A program made the translations under genes and the position numbers. From Hyaloscypha bicolor E (taxonomy: Eukaryota > Ascomycota > Leotiomycetes > Helotiales > Hyaloscyphaceae), in contig NW_020194558.1 of assembly GCF_002865645.1 (NCBI RefSeq), forward strand, positions 248,001 through 312,000: a DNA stretch of 64,000 nucleotides, read 5' to 3'. Below the pieces are notes generated by a model. The model ran no database searches. It was not told where the DNA came from and worked only from the letters and a program-made list of their open reading frames with translations. This document shows, piece after piece, positions 45,535-55,325 of the stretch (its first letter is position 1; each line of letters opens with the position of its first letter).

Positions 45535-46932
45535 GTTTGGCAATAACACTTTGGCGTGACGACACTGGAGGAGGACAGAGAACACAGCATGACTGTAAAC
45601 TATTTATCTTCATATTTTTTGCACTCCTCCAAGATCAATGGATCGAATTCACGAGCTAGGGACGCCGATCGCAAGAGTTACGGTAGTAGATCCCCGGCAT
45701 AGCGGATTAAATGCTTGAAGTAGAAGCTCACTGGAACAACTTTAAACCCCACGCAATCAAACAGGAAGTCCCTAAGCCTCACATCTGCCCTAAGATTGCA
45801 GAGAGACGCAAGATAAGAGGTCACAGGTGCCGTCGAGCACCGGTTGTGGAGGGGACCTGAACACTAGGTGAGGAACGTGAGCGGCTAGCTGCAGCTCAAT
45901 TAAGCTTAGATGATGCAATTACCGGCACTGATTCCCTGTGAGGAAGCTTGAAAGGAAATGAGGGGACAGCTGACAAATGAGTGGCTGAGTAGTTGCGCTT
46001 CGAGGACCTTCCTCTTTGGGAAGCAGCTTGCCGAGGCACTAGCTCGTGATAAGAGGGGTGGGGTTAGTCCGCGCTTCCTACTTTTCAGAGGCCCGTCTTG
46101 ATGACCTCATTGGATGTTACAAACAACTAGGCGAATTCTCCATTCTTTCGTAATAGCTTTTACTGGCTGCCAATAGGAAGAGATTTTCAGGGGAGAAATT
46201 GAAGCACGCCTGTGAATCCAGTTCTGGCCATTCGAATTTCGCAATGTGTGGAAAGAATGGAGAGGGGTATATTCGGCTGGAAACTCTTTTCTGGGGCACT
46301 TGACCTATTAAGTTCTCCCAATAATTCCAAAAGACTTTGCCGTCAGGTCTTCTTCACTTGAAGAACTGGAGAGTTGTCACCGAAAGACCTTGACTCCTTG
46401 AGCTTGGGTGATGTTCTAGAAAGCTGTATTGAACACTCTTTTGCACATGCTTTGACTCTCCAACGTCCTATTTTAAGCTGGGACACTAGTTTGCCACTCG
46501 CCACCTGTCTCTCAAAACACCTCGTAGCCTCCTCTGACCAATTCAAACCACGAGCCAGCCCCAGGAGCTCAGCCGCATCAAATACCGCTTTTGCGCACAA
46601 TTGGAAAGTCCTTTGGATGGCCTTCAATTCTATCTAGCCCTTAACTCGGCGGGGTCCGCCCTTCTTCCCTCAGTGGAACCTTCTGCTCTCTGTCCAGATA
46701 TTGCAGGGAAGTGGATTTGATCACGGGCGTGACATTCAGCGCAAGATGTTGCCTGCTCCCACCTTCATGGATCATGTCTGGGTCACCTTAATCAGGCACA
46801 GGAGCTTGAAAGGTTCTCTAGGGAGAGTGGTTTCGTAAACGTGAATTCCTCCGCAAGACCCAAGGCGGAAATTCGAATATCGTGATATGCTGCCTCGAAG
46901 AAGATTTCCACGCGCTCAGTGGTGATTATTTC
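45535..46932. other. No gene seen
   Basis: Intergenic. Frames at 46343-46637 on both strands overlap and have no recognisable domain. Confidence 0.45.
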
Positions 46933-47322
46933 TCATTGACGGCATGGGCGGGAAATGGTGAACGTGAGAAGCCCTATCCACATGAGGAGGACAAATGCGG
47001 GGAGGCCTAACAAGAAACCCGGATCGTGTATTGCGCCCAAATTGCCGGCAGAAGCAGCGGAGGTTGAGGTGCTGCTTGCCTTCGAGGCCGAGCTCGGACC
47101 GAGCGGTAAGCTTTGATGTGATACGGAGGCTGAAGCAATTCCAGTGGGAGAAATCGCACCACTTGTCCCAGAGGAGGTGGTTGTCAATCTTCCAGTGGTC
47201 GAAATGGTTGAAGTGTTCAACGTGGTTGTGCTGCTCGGGGTCGTTGGCAGCGCTATCGTGCCTGTAGATTGCCGAGGCGGCTGGACGGATACTTCCAAGT
47301 GGCTTGTTGTAGTTTGAGACAT
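46933..47322 (-). CDS. Small Ser/Thr-rich single-pass membrane protein
   Basis: 129 residues from the ATG at 47322. Residues 1-95 are extremely Ser/Thr-rich with few charges, a typical O-glycosylation or disordered region. Residues 103-123 (GFLLGLPAFVLLMWIGLLTF) form one hydrophobic transmembrane helix, followed by a short basic tail (SRPCRQ). No N-terminal signal peptide, so it may be tail-anchored or have a type III orientation. The frame remains open upstream to 47586, but that part overlaps the helicase start, so the internal Met is preferred. Divergent to the helicase gene with 217 bp between starts. No family recognised. Confidence 0.55.
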   Translation of the reverse strand: MSQTTTSHLEVSVQPPRQSTGTIALPTTPSSTTTLNTSTISTTGRLTTTSSGTSGAISPTGIASASVSHQSLPLGPSSASKASSTSTSAASAGNLGAIHDPGFLLGLPAFVLLMWIGLLTFTISRPCRQ

Positions 47323-47539
47323 GTTGAGATGTTGTTGAAGAAAAATAAAGATGAGATGGTGAAGAGAAGACGAATGATATGACGGGGTAGATGTGCATCC
47401 GAAACAGGTTAGAGCGAAAAGGGGTCCGATCGCCAAGCCAATCGCGGGACGGACCGGCAGAACAAAATTCCGGCCCGAATTTTTTTCGACGAAGATAATT
47501 CTTTGAACATAGCTGGGACATTGAACACAACCTACGACA
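47323..47539. promoter_or_regulatory. Putative bidirectional promoter
   Basis: 217 bp separates the start codons of the divergent membrane-protein and helicase genes, so the two probably share this region. No specific factor site was identified. Confidence 0.45.
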
Positions 47540-49717
47540 ATGGACATCTTGAAGATCCTTTCAAGGTCTACTAAGCATGTCAACAAGTCTGCGGGAGGAA
47601 AGGATGTAAGCTCAGTAAAGCTTCCATCTGCAGGAACCTCCTCGAATCCACAACTCTACCACGATGCGATTCCCGGGTTAAGAGGGAAGAAGAGGAAGCG
47701 CGGGGCGGAACAGAATGAAGAGAGCGCTCCAGGACAAGAGGAGGAAGCAATTGATTTCTTTGCGGCGAAGGCCCAAGCTCCGAAGTTGAAGAAAGTACCT
47801 GGCTCTGCCGATCAGAAGCCACAAACGTCGGAGAATGTTTCTCTAACTACAGCAAAATTGTTGGATGAAGAAGAATGCCGACAGATACTGCGATCGCACA
47901 GACTAAAGGTCACTCTTTTACCTGCAGGCAATGCGCCAGCAAAGAAAGTGAAGAAATCGAAGAAAAGCAAGGCTGCCACGAAGTCGAAAACGAAGGACGA
48001 ATACACGCAGGTTTATCCACAGCCATTGACGGCATTCGAGGATCTGAAGCATACATATGGGATTTCGGGGCGCATGGCAACGAACTTGGCAGAGCAGGGA
48101 TACAAGATACCCACAGAGGTACAAATGGGCAGCTTACCTCTGCTTCTCAAGCCGGAATTTGCCCTCGGAGCCTCTCCAACGGAAGCAGAAGGTGCTGAGG
48201 ACGGAACGGCCTTTGATCTGCTTGCAGTCGCTCCCACTGGCAGTGGGAAGACTTTGGCGTTTTTGATACCAGTGGTGAACCAGATTATGCAACAGCGGAG
48301 GACTGAGAAGGATAAGGAGGAGCACAGTTTGCAAGCTGTGGTAATTGCCCCAACGAAAGAACTTGCAAGCCAGATTGTCAACGAGGCGAAGAAACTGAGT
48401 CTTGGAACTGGGGTGAAGGTGGTTGGAATGCGAAAGGGCTTGAAAATTCTTGGCACGCAAGATGTTGGAGCTGGAGGTGAGAGCTCCAGCGAGGATGAAG
48501 ATGATGAGGCAAAAGAGCTATCGAAGAAACCAATCCAAGGTGTTGCCAAGGCCGATATTCTCGTCACAGCTCCTGGGTTACTGCTCAGTGCTCTTTCGAC
48601 CAATGTTCCAGAAGAACACAACCCCTTGCCAACTGTTCGGGCACTGATATTGGATGAGGCAGACGTCCTTCTTGACCCCCTATTCAGAGATCAAACACTT
48701 GGGATATGGAATGCATGCGCAAATCCACAACTCCGCGTTACTTTATGGTCAGCAACCATGGGCTCAAACATCGAAGCTCTTGCATTATCTACAATCTATT
48801 CAAGAAGAACGAAACTTGAAATTGACGATGACTCTCGAATCGTCAGATTAGTCGTTGGACTGAAAGACTCTGCCATTCCCAACATCACCCACCGACTCAC
48901 CTACGCCGCCACCGAACCTGGGAAACTCATCGCTCTCAGACAGCTCCTTCACCCCACCGCAAAATCCACCGACGCCACGCAATCCCTCCGCCCTCCCTTC
49001 CTCGTCTTCACGCAAACCATCCCTCGAGCCGTCGCCTTACACGCCGAACTCCTTTACGACATCCCCGCCGAAGCCGGTGGCTCCTCCCGCATCGCAGTCC
49101 TACATTCCGACCTCTCAGACTCTGCCCGCTCCCACGTAATGACCCGCTTCCGCAATGGCGAGATCTGGGTTCTCATCACAACCGACATCCTTTCCCGTGG
49201 CGTTGACTTCCGCGGAATCAATGGCGTAGTAAACTACGATGTCCCGAACTCTGGAGCAGCGTACATCCATCGTGTTGGGAGAACGGGACGAGCTGGGAGG
49301 GACGGTGGTGTGGCAGTTACGTTTTATACGAAGGAGGATATTCCCTATGTGAAGAACATTGCTAATATTATTGCGGCGAGCGAGAAGCAGGCTGGCAAGC
49401 CGGCTAGCGAGGCGAGTATGCAGAAGTGGCTGTTGGATGCGCTGCCGAAGCCGACAAAGGACGAGAAGAAGAGGTTGAAGATGTACGGTGTCGAGGCGAG
49501 ACGAGGGGGCTTGGGCCCTGGAAAGGAGGGGAAGGAAGCAAAAGGCAAGAAGGGAAGGATGCAGATTAGTACCAAGAGTGGGTATGAGCGGAAGCTGGAG
49601 AATAATAGGAAAGGGGCGATTTTGGGGAGCAGGAGACGTGCTCGCGAGACCCAAAAAGAGGAGACTGATGATCGACCTACTGCTGAGGACATCGAGTGGG
49701 GTGGCATTGATGAATAG
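47540..49717 (+). CDS. ROK1: DEAD-box ATP-dependent RNA helicase, ROK1 (DDX52) type
   Basis: Intronless, 725 residues. ROK1 is a nucleolar helicase of small-subunit rRNA processing. Motifs in order: N-terminal MDILKILSRSTK, the conserved start of ROK1 proteins; a Lys-rich nuclear-localisation stretch (134-152); Q-motif-like PTEVQMGSLP (191-200); motif I APTGSGKT (231-238); Ia PTKELASQ; Ib TAPG; II DEAD (372-375); III SAT (404-406); V TTDILSRGVDF; VI HRVGRTGRAG (577-586). An acidic insert (GESSSEDEDDEAKE, about 313-326) lies between Ia and Ib, and the C-terminus is basic. Complete and conserved, probably essential. It shares its promoter region with the divergent Ser/Thr-rich gene. Confidence 0.93.
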   Translation: MDILKILSRSTKHVNKSAGGKDVSSVKLPSAGTSSNPQLYHDAIPGLRGKKRKRGAEQNEESAPGQEEEAIDFFAAKAQAPKLKKVPGSADQKPQTSENVSLTTAKLLDEEECRQILRSHRLKVTLLPAGNAPAKKVKKSKKSKAATKSKTKDEYTQVYPQPLTAFEDLKHTYGISGRMATNLAEQGYKIPTEVQMGSLPLLLKPEFALGASPTEAEGAEDGTAFDLLAVAPTGSGKTLAFLIPVVNQIMQQRRTEKDKEEHSLQAVVIAPTKELASQIVNEAKKLSLGTGVKVVGMRKGLKILGTQDVGAGGESSSEDEDDEAKELSKKPIQGVAKADILVTAPGLLLSALSTNVPEEHNPLPTVRALILDEADVLLDPLFRDQTLGIWNACANPQLRVTLWSATMGSNIEALALSTIYSRRTKLEIDDDSRIVRLVVGLKDSAIPNITHRLTYAATEPGKLIALRQLLHPTAKSTDATQSLRPPFLVFTQTIPRAVALHAELLYDIPAEAGGSSRIAVLHSDLSDSARSHVMTRFRNGEIWVLITTDILSRGVDFRGINGVVNYDVPNSGAAYIHRVGRTGRAGRDGGVAVTFYTKEDIPYVKNIANIIAASEKQAGKPASEASMQKWLLDALPKPTKDEKKRLKMYGVEARRGGLGPGKEGKEAKGKKGRMQISTKSGYERKLENNRKGAILGSRRRARETQKEETDDRPTAEDIEWGGIDE

Positions 49718-50159
49718 GGTTATAGTCACTTCAGTGGCTGTGGAAATAACTTTGGAATTTTGCTTGATACCATGAAATCCTACAAAATGAAAGATTGCAT
49801 TATTTCAAAAGTTGGAGGGCAATGGATTGATGCTCGAAGGTGCAGCAGAGGAAATCAAATATTGTAGGTTGGCAAGTGCCACTAATGCAGCTCTTTCTCT
49901 CATTCTTATTCGGATTTTCTGCTCTTGAGTACATTTAAAATTACCCTCTCTACCCTCTTGTTGAATCACACGCGCATCGGCATCCAGAATCCCGACAGCG
50001 CATCTCTGGGGTCAGAAACGCCTGCGATATGGTGGCTGGGATGGACCAAGTCGTTGGAAAAGAGCCAACCTTCCCGCCCGAGACATGTGCTCGTGGCTCC
50101 AGCCCTCAGACTACAACACATGAGACTTAAGGTTCCGCATCCCCCTGTTATTACTGATG

Positions 50160-50290
50160 CTCAACGCATCATTCATAAGGAGCGGACGTTCAACTTTCCC
50201 ATCCTCCATCCGAATTCTCCATTCAAAAAACAACTGCAGACTTGACAGCAAGCTCTTATTTGACATTCCTGAAAGTTCAGACCGTCTTTT
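50160..50290 (-). repeat. Duplicated segment, copy 1
   Basis: Shares TCTCCATCCGAA-like, CTTGACAGCA and CTGAAAGTTC blocks in the same order with 50935-51070. On the minus strand both read as a similar short peptide (an LSSL-LFF/LFG-WR pattern), so this may be a fragment of a duplicated gene of unknown family. Confidence 0.55.
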
Positions 50291-50934
50291 AATACAGCCA
50301 CTGCCCCAAATCACGATGTGATATCTCACTTGTTTCCTCGCCCCCCAGTGATTGTTGGTCTTCGGAGTCAGAATGGCATGTTCGTAGACGACGCCGCACG
50401 GTTGCTTTCCCACATTCGATTTACCACCTGAGAAATAATATCCCGATGAAGAGGCTGTGAGGTTTGAAGGTGGTTAATATGCTGACAGGAGAGAGGAAGC
50501 AAAAGTGAGCGCACATTGAGCTCCACATCTTCTTTGAACACTTACGTCCGCTCCTTTGCAAAACCCAGCAAGGCATCGACCAGACCCCAATGTTGATTAT
50601 CAACCCTCAGGCTTCTCTGACTCGATCTCCATAAATTTCAGCCAGTCAAGAGTGGGCTCCATTCAGTCGGGATCAAACAAGACGTGCATCGTTTGGTGAG
50701 AGAGCGAAGGTTAACTATGCGAAATTCGAGCACACGAGCTCCGCTGAACTCAAAGCCTTCCTTCGGGAGGATATAAACCACTATACAGCATATTCGTTGA
50801 ACGCTTGACGATAGCGTCTGCGCTAGCGATTCCCGAGGGACTTTGCGAGAAGGAAATCCTCGGAGACGATGTATACCTCGATTGAAGTATTCGAAGATGT
50901 GAATGTCACGGAGACTTCTGTTCGTGGCTCAGAA

Positions 50935-51070
50935 CAACACGCAAGGTGATGGGATCACCTTCCTTTTTATGTCTTGGGTTCTCCGTCCCAACTCTCCATC
51001 CGAAAAGTGTTTCCAAACTTGACAGCACCTTCCTTCCCGACAGTCTCTGAAAGTTCGAACTACTATCCAC
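50935..51070 (-). repeat. Duplicated segment, copy 2
   Basis: See copy 1. The minus-strand frame 51094-50906 (62 codons) covers it. Confidence 0.55.
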
Positions 51071-52035
51071 AGGCAAGCCATGTCCTGACTGCAACTCATC
51101 AACTCATTACGTTTGACACGTTCAAGGCTCTAAATGGACTTGAACACTAGTCTCGAATGCAGGGTGACCTAACAGGGCGCCAAACCAATTTACTTCCCCC
51201 TGTTTGAATCACCCCTAGGGAATAATATCAGTGGTGAGGAGTGTGCCGGTGGTGACCCAGGCGATTTATAGTCCATGTGGCTGCTGGGAGGGAGCTAGCG
51301 ATGAGCTTTTTACACGTCATGCTCACTTACGTCATTGCTTCTTATTTGTTCCTTTCTCGGAAATGCGCCTCGCCCAGTATTCTGCCTTGTGCTATTCGAG
51401 GGGAGTGGGCAGATTACAGTACAAACATTTTCCTATATGTATTCAGAATATGCACTCAAGTTGTGTCCTCAACCCAAAAGCCTATTCCTCGGGTAATCTC
51501 ATCGAATCTAAACCTCCCTTCGAGCCAAAATATGCCTATAAGTAAAGAGTTTTTGTTTCTTGTTTCTTGCATATTATTAAAAGATCTCATTCACCTAGCT
51601 AGAAAGTCCTGTATTTAAAATGTTTAGGGGTTCAGATTCGGTTCCTCTGCCAGATTCTAATTTGGCGCTGTTGGGCTACATGTACCTCCTTGAGAGGTTC
51701 AAGGCGCAGCCTCGCCGTATCAATCTGTGAACCGGCTAATAGACCGACCTTATTATGACTGGCTACGAAAGCGCTAAGGCAACGAATTGTTTCTGAAAAG
51801 GTGGGGCTTGAGGCGGCAATGCGACCCAATGGCGATTTACCACGTACGCAGCCTTCTCTATCTTGGTGGAAATGCCCGTGGAAGCAGTTTCCTCTTCTTA
51901 CCTCTTTTTCTCATCCTTTCTAGAACCTCTATCAAACTATTGTTGATCAACAGCCAATATCACGGTCTTGGTGTACAACACTCTAGTATTTGAACACAAC
52001 AAAACTCCGACCGGCAAGAGTCCCTGTCGCGGCTA

Positions 52036-53298
52036 ATGGACTTTGTCTATGATTCCAGCCTGGCCTCGTATGAGCTCCGGTTGCTCCAGCCACTGGCAGT
52101 CGATCACCGTGTCCTTCGATTCAAAACTCGGCGTGTCCCACGCGCATCAAAGCCCCCTTACACAGCTATTTCGTATACGTGGGGTAACGAAGATGCGTCA
52201 GAAGTTATCTACTTAGATAACCAACGTTTCCGCGTTAGGCTCAATTTGTGGTCATGTCTGTATTACATGGCTCATGCTGCTAGAAATAATGGAGCGTGGG
52301 ATTGCCTTTGGGTAGACGCGATCTGTATCGACCAAACCAACGACGCCGAACGTAACTCTCAAGTCCGGTTAATGGACCAGACATACAGAGATGCTGTCTG
52401 CGTGTCCGTCTGGCTGGGGCTCGTGACATCGCCTGAGCACATCGGGCCGCCTACACAAATACCTATCAGGACAGTAGAAAGCGATGGATTCGACTGGGCA
52501 GAGTCGATAGTCGATCTCTCGAATCGCCCATACTGGTCTCGCGTCTGGGTTATCCAGGAGTTCCTACTTGGGCAAAATGTCGAGCTGCATTGTAGTGACA
52601 ATCGGATAAATTGGCTAGACTTTCAGGAATTCCTATGCCGCGAGGCTGGCATAGAACAATTCTACGATGTGAATGGCGACGTTCCCCAAGGAGACGGAAC
52701 GACAGCACTCGCCGCTTTGCCGCTTGTCATGGGGCGGCATGTGGATAAGCATCCCGAGATCTTACAACCACTCTGCGACCTGCTCATTGACAACCGCAAG
52801 TCCAAATGCAAGGATCCACGAGACAGGGTTTTTGCGCTACTAGGACTTATTCCCCTCGACGAAAGAGAGATTCTCAGCATTTATTTCCCGGACTACTCCC
52901 TTACGGAGGACAATGTGCTTATCATAACGCTGGCGCACTTGACACAGTTTCCTGCGCTGTCAAGAATGCAGCGTGGTGGAGAAAATATTACTCCTGATTC
53001 GGAGGAACTTTTCATGGGTCTTGGTGTCGAACTGAAGCCACAAAGGAGAAGACTTCTGCGTCGAGCTAAGAGACTTGACTACTTAGCTCGTATGTCTTCT
53101 CAGGAAATGTTGAACTCTTTGGCTTGGCATGATGAGCTGGAGGAATACGGAGGGGAAGATACGGACGAACAGCAAGAGATGAGTGAAACTGAACGACCGA
53201 GGCGTTCTAATAGAAGGTGGCTTACGGTCTCGGTTATATCTGTACTATTTGTGATTTTGTTGATGGGAAGTAGTAGACATAAATTTGGTAGTCGGTAA
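52036..53298 (+). CDS. HET-domain protein with C-terminal transmembrane anchor
   Basis: Intronless, 420 residues, intact. The HET domain occurs in fungal heterokaryon-incompatibility proteins that cause cell death when non-self partners meet. All three conserved blocks are present: YTAISYTWG (42-50), LWVDAICIDQTNDAERNSQV (91-110) and YWSRVWVIQE (166-175), followed by the usual KDPRDRVFALLGL segment near 267-279. Unusual is the end: an acidic linker, then Arg-rich PRRSNRR and a hydrophobic stretch WLTVSVISVLFVILLMG (395-411), with a 9-residue basic tail. This predicts a tail-anchored protein with the HET domain facing the cytosol. It is the only HET copy in the window that is not broken. Next to it lies a dynamin relic. 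Confidence 0.9.
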   Translation: MDFVYDSSLASYELRLLQPLAVDHRVLRFKTRRVPRASKPPYTAISYTWGNEDASEVIYLDNQRFRVRLNLWSCLYYMAHAARNNGAWDCLWVDAICIDQTNDAERNSQVRLMDQTYRDAVCVSVWLGLVTSPEHIGPPTQIPIRTVESDGFDWAESIVDLSNRPYWSRVWVIQEFLLGQNVELHCSDNRINWLDFQEFLCREAGIEQFYDVNGDVPQGDGTTALAALPLVMGRHVDKHPEILQPLCDLLIDNRKSKCKDPRDRVFALLGLIPLDEREILSIYFPDYSLTEDNVLIITLAHLTQFPALSRMQRGGENITPDSEELFMGLGVELKPQRRRLLRRAKRLDYLARMSSQEMLNSLAWHDELEEYGGEDTDEQQEMSETERPRRSNRRWLTVSVISVLFVILLMGSSRHKFGSR

Positions 53299-53461
53299 AA
53301 TCATTTATGGAGATGAACGGTCAATATCTGGGACTCAGCAAGTATGTAAAGAACTATACAAGCTAGCAATAGAGGTAATTATTAAAGCACTAGTTAGCAG
53401 AAATGCAAGCCATATATAGAGCTATTTGGTGATTTCAATACGGGACTAAATATTAAAGAGA

Positions 53462-53605
53462 GCTCACCTGAGCAAGATTAACCACATTATCACGTGTTTT
53501 GACTTCTCGCTTTCTAGCTAATCGCACTTGAACTGACCTCCGTTCTCTCATATCATTTTCGTCAAGTTCCTAAGGAACCCAAAGTGGACACTTTCCTCAA
53601 ATTTC
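53462..53605 (+). repeat. Dispersed repeat, copy B
   Basis: Inverted relative to copy A at 39056-39205 and aligned along its whole length with mainly transition differences. It ends where the dynamin relic begins. Confidence 0.75.
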
Positions 53606-54030
53606 GAATAACTCTAGAAGGGCGTTAGCTTATCTAGGCAAAAGCAAAAGGAACTTGAATTCTTCTCATTAGTTGCGAGAAGAATGAATCAATTCGATCC
53701 AGCCCATGTTGGTATTAATGCATTGAAAGAATACCTACAGGATTTGCTTGATAGACATATTACGCGAATGCTTCCTGGAGTCTGCGATGAAATTAGGACT
53801 CTTCTTATCTCTATAGCAGCGGAGCTTGCTAATCTCGGGAATGAACATTCAATAATAGCATACATGCGCATCGTCCTTACCTCGTTACTCACTACAATGT
53901 AGAACATTACAACGTAACTTAAGTGGCTCCTGAAGAAAACTACCATGAACGCGGTATCGACTTTTTGGGTGACCCTGAAGAGTTCTCTATGCACTTACGA
54001 GCAGAGGTTCGTGTATTGTTCCAGTGGAAT
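53605..54030 (+). pseudogene. Dynamin-family GTPase fragment (middle/stalk region)
   Basis: Translation gives RQKQKELEFFS, then VGINALKEYLQDLLDRHI, then a P-V-DEIRTLL and AELANLG pattern. This is the order seen at the GTPase-to-stalk transition of fungal dynamin-like proteins (vesicle scission or organelle division). The longest open piece is 53684-53902. A frame change near 53885 and a TAA at 53927-53929, where Gln is expected, precede a continuation with NYHE, DFLGDPEEFSMHLRAEVRVL, ending at TAA near 54030. The GTPase P-loop, the rest of the stalk and the GED are missing. Only about 130 of the usual 700 or more residues remain. Confidence 0.65.
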
Positions 54031-55325
54031 TAATGGCTTTTTTGGGGGGGGAGGGGGCTAAGCAGGGGGCTCGGCCAAGCGCTTTACGTTTTTCCTGCGC
54101 CGTCATGCGCCCTCCTCACGACAGCAGCACAAGAACTCAGCGGAGGCTTTTGTCCGGGCAGCTCTACCGGAGTTCGAGTAATAAGAATCAAATCGAAGAT
54201 GCTGCAGAGGTGGTCTGTATGCGCTTGGAAATTATTTGGCGTACACAAGCCATTCGAACCGCTTTTGTAGTCATGTCCAAACCTCACTGCCGCGGTCGGA
54301 TGCCTTCATTAGTGTTCCAGTCCCAGCTTCTCCCGACAATATACAGCCATGTCCGAAGCCCTGGTGTGTAATTGCATTTTTTGATTTTGCTAGGGGGCAT
54401 GGCTTCTGGGTATCTGCTGCTCGCAAGTGAATACGGTAGGCTACCACTGCGTCGGAATAAGGGTCTGGCGCCTGCGAAGCTAGTCTAGTCATGCCTGCGA
54501 GGAGCTTCGGGGGTGGGAGGCTGTTTGAGGCCAAATCCCCTTTCACAACGTAGCTTTACCCCTTCTGGAGGACATCCGTCTGGGGGTCATGCGCGACGCG
54601 GGGGTATCACCTCGCCTGGTGAAACATTGCCACGCTAGCCGCCGCACGCGAAGATCCCCTGTTCGGTCACGGATTACAACAGTCTCCTCCAACCAGGCCA
54701 TCCGCATTTAGTTCTATGCGGCCGCTAGCGCTGGCAATCCTCACAGAGCGAGGGGATAAAACGTGCGGAGTAGAACCGACCGAGCGCACACTCAGCGGGC
54801 TAGATGACACCGAGTCAAGTCTGCTGAAATTTGATTAACAGGAGGAAACACATGGCCCGCCGTCTTCTGGCCTGGTGGAAGGGAAACTGGTCTAAGCTCC
54901 CTCGGACTTGACTTCAAAAATTTCCAAGTGCAGAAAGACAGGATTCTACCAGTCTATGAGGCTACAGCGCAGGACGACGGGGCTTTGGAGCATCAGAATC
55001 AAAGAAAAGAGCGTAGGTGTGAGCTTCGGGAGACGGGAAATTTCATGCCACAGTAGACCCAGGACGCTCGGGAGCGAAACGATGGTACTAAGCAGTAGAT
55101 CGGGGACAAGGTGGCAGAGATCGAGATTCGATATTTAATCCGGAGCGGGTGAGTAAATATCGAATCTCGGAGTCCAAAAATAGCTGGACCAGGTACGAGC
55201 AAATGTAAGGTATTCGCATTGCTACATTTAGAGTGCTTTAACTGAATTCATGTGCTTCATTCCTCACCCACCGACGCGTCACTCCTGGTCACGTCCTGCC
55301 ACTGCCTCCCTAGCCACATCTCCAC
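54031..55325. other. No gene seen
   Basis: Intergenic; short frames on both strands lack recognisable domains. It carries a strong hairpin at 55122-55169. Confidence 0.45.
55122..55169. repeat. 16-bp perfect inverted repeat with 16-nt loop
   Basis: CGAGATTCGATATTTA (55122-55137) and its exact complement (55154-55169), about 160 bp beyond the transporter stop codon. Could be a hairpin in its 3' transcript, a protein-binding site or the end of a mobile element. Confidence 0.85.

Larger units (their letters stand above)
49718..52035. other. No intact gene; contains a duplicated unknown segment
   Basis: Two related segments (see repeats at 50160-50290 and 50935-51070). Other frames (for example 51231-51618) are short and unrecognised. 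Confidence 0.45.

Noticed and set aside
46916..47530. A 204-codon minus-strand frame overlapping the Ser/Thr-rich gene
   Set aside because: Alternative frame of the same region; the other frame has a clean transmembrane helix and low-complexity luminal region, whereas this one has no coherent features and overlaps the helicase 5' end.
54839..54911. AGGAGG followed by an ATG (a bacterial-type ribosome site and a 20-codon frame)
   Set aside because: Chance match; the surrounding DNA is fungal in character and the frame is tiny and unrecognised.
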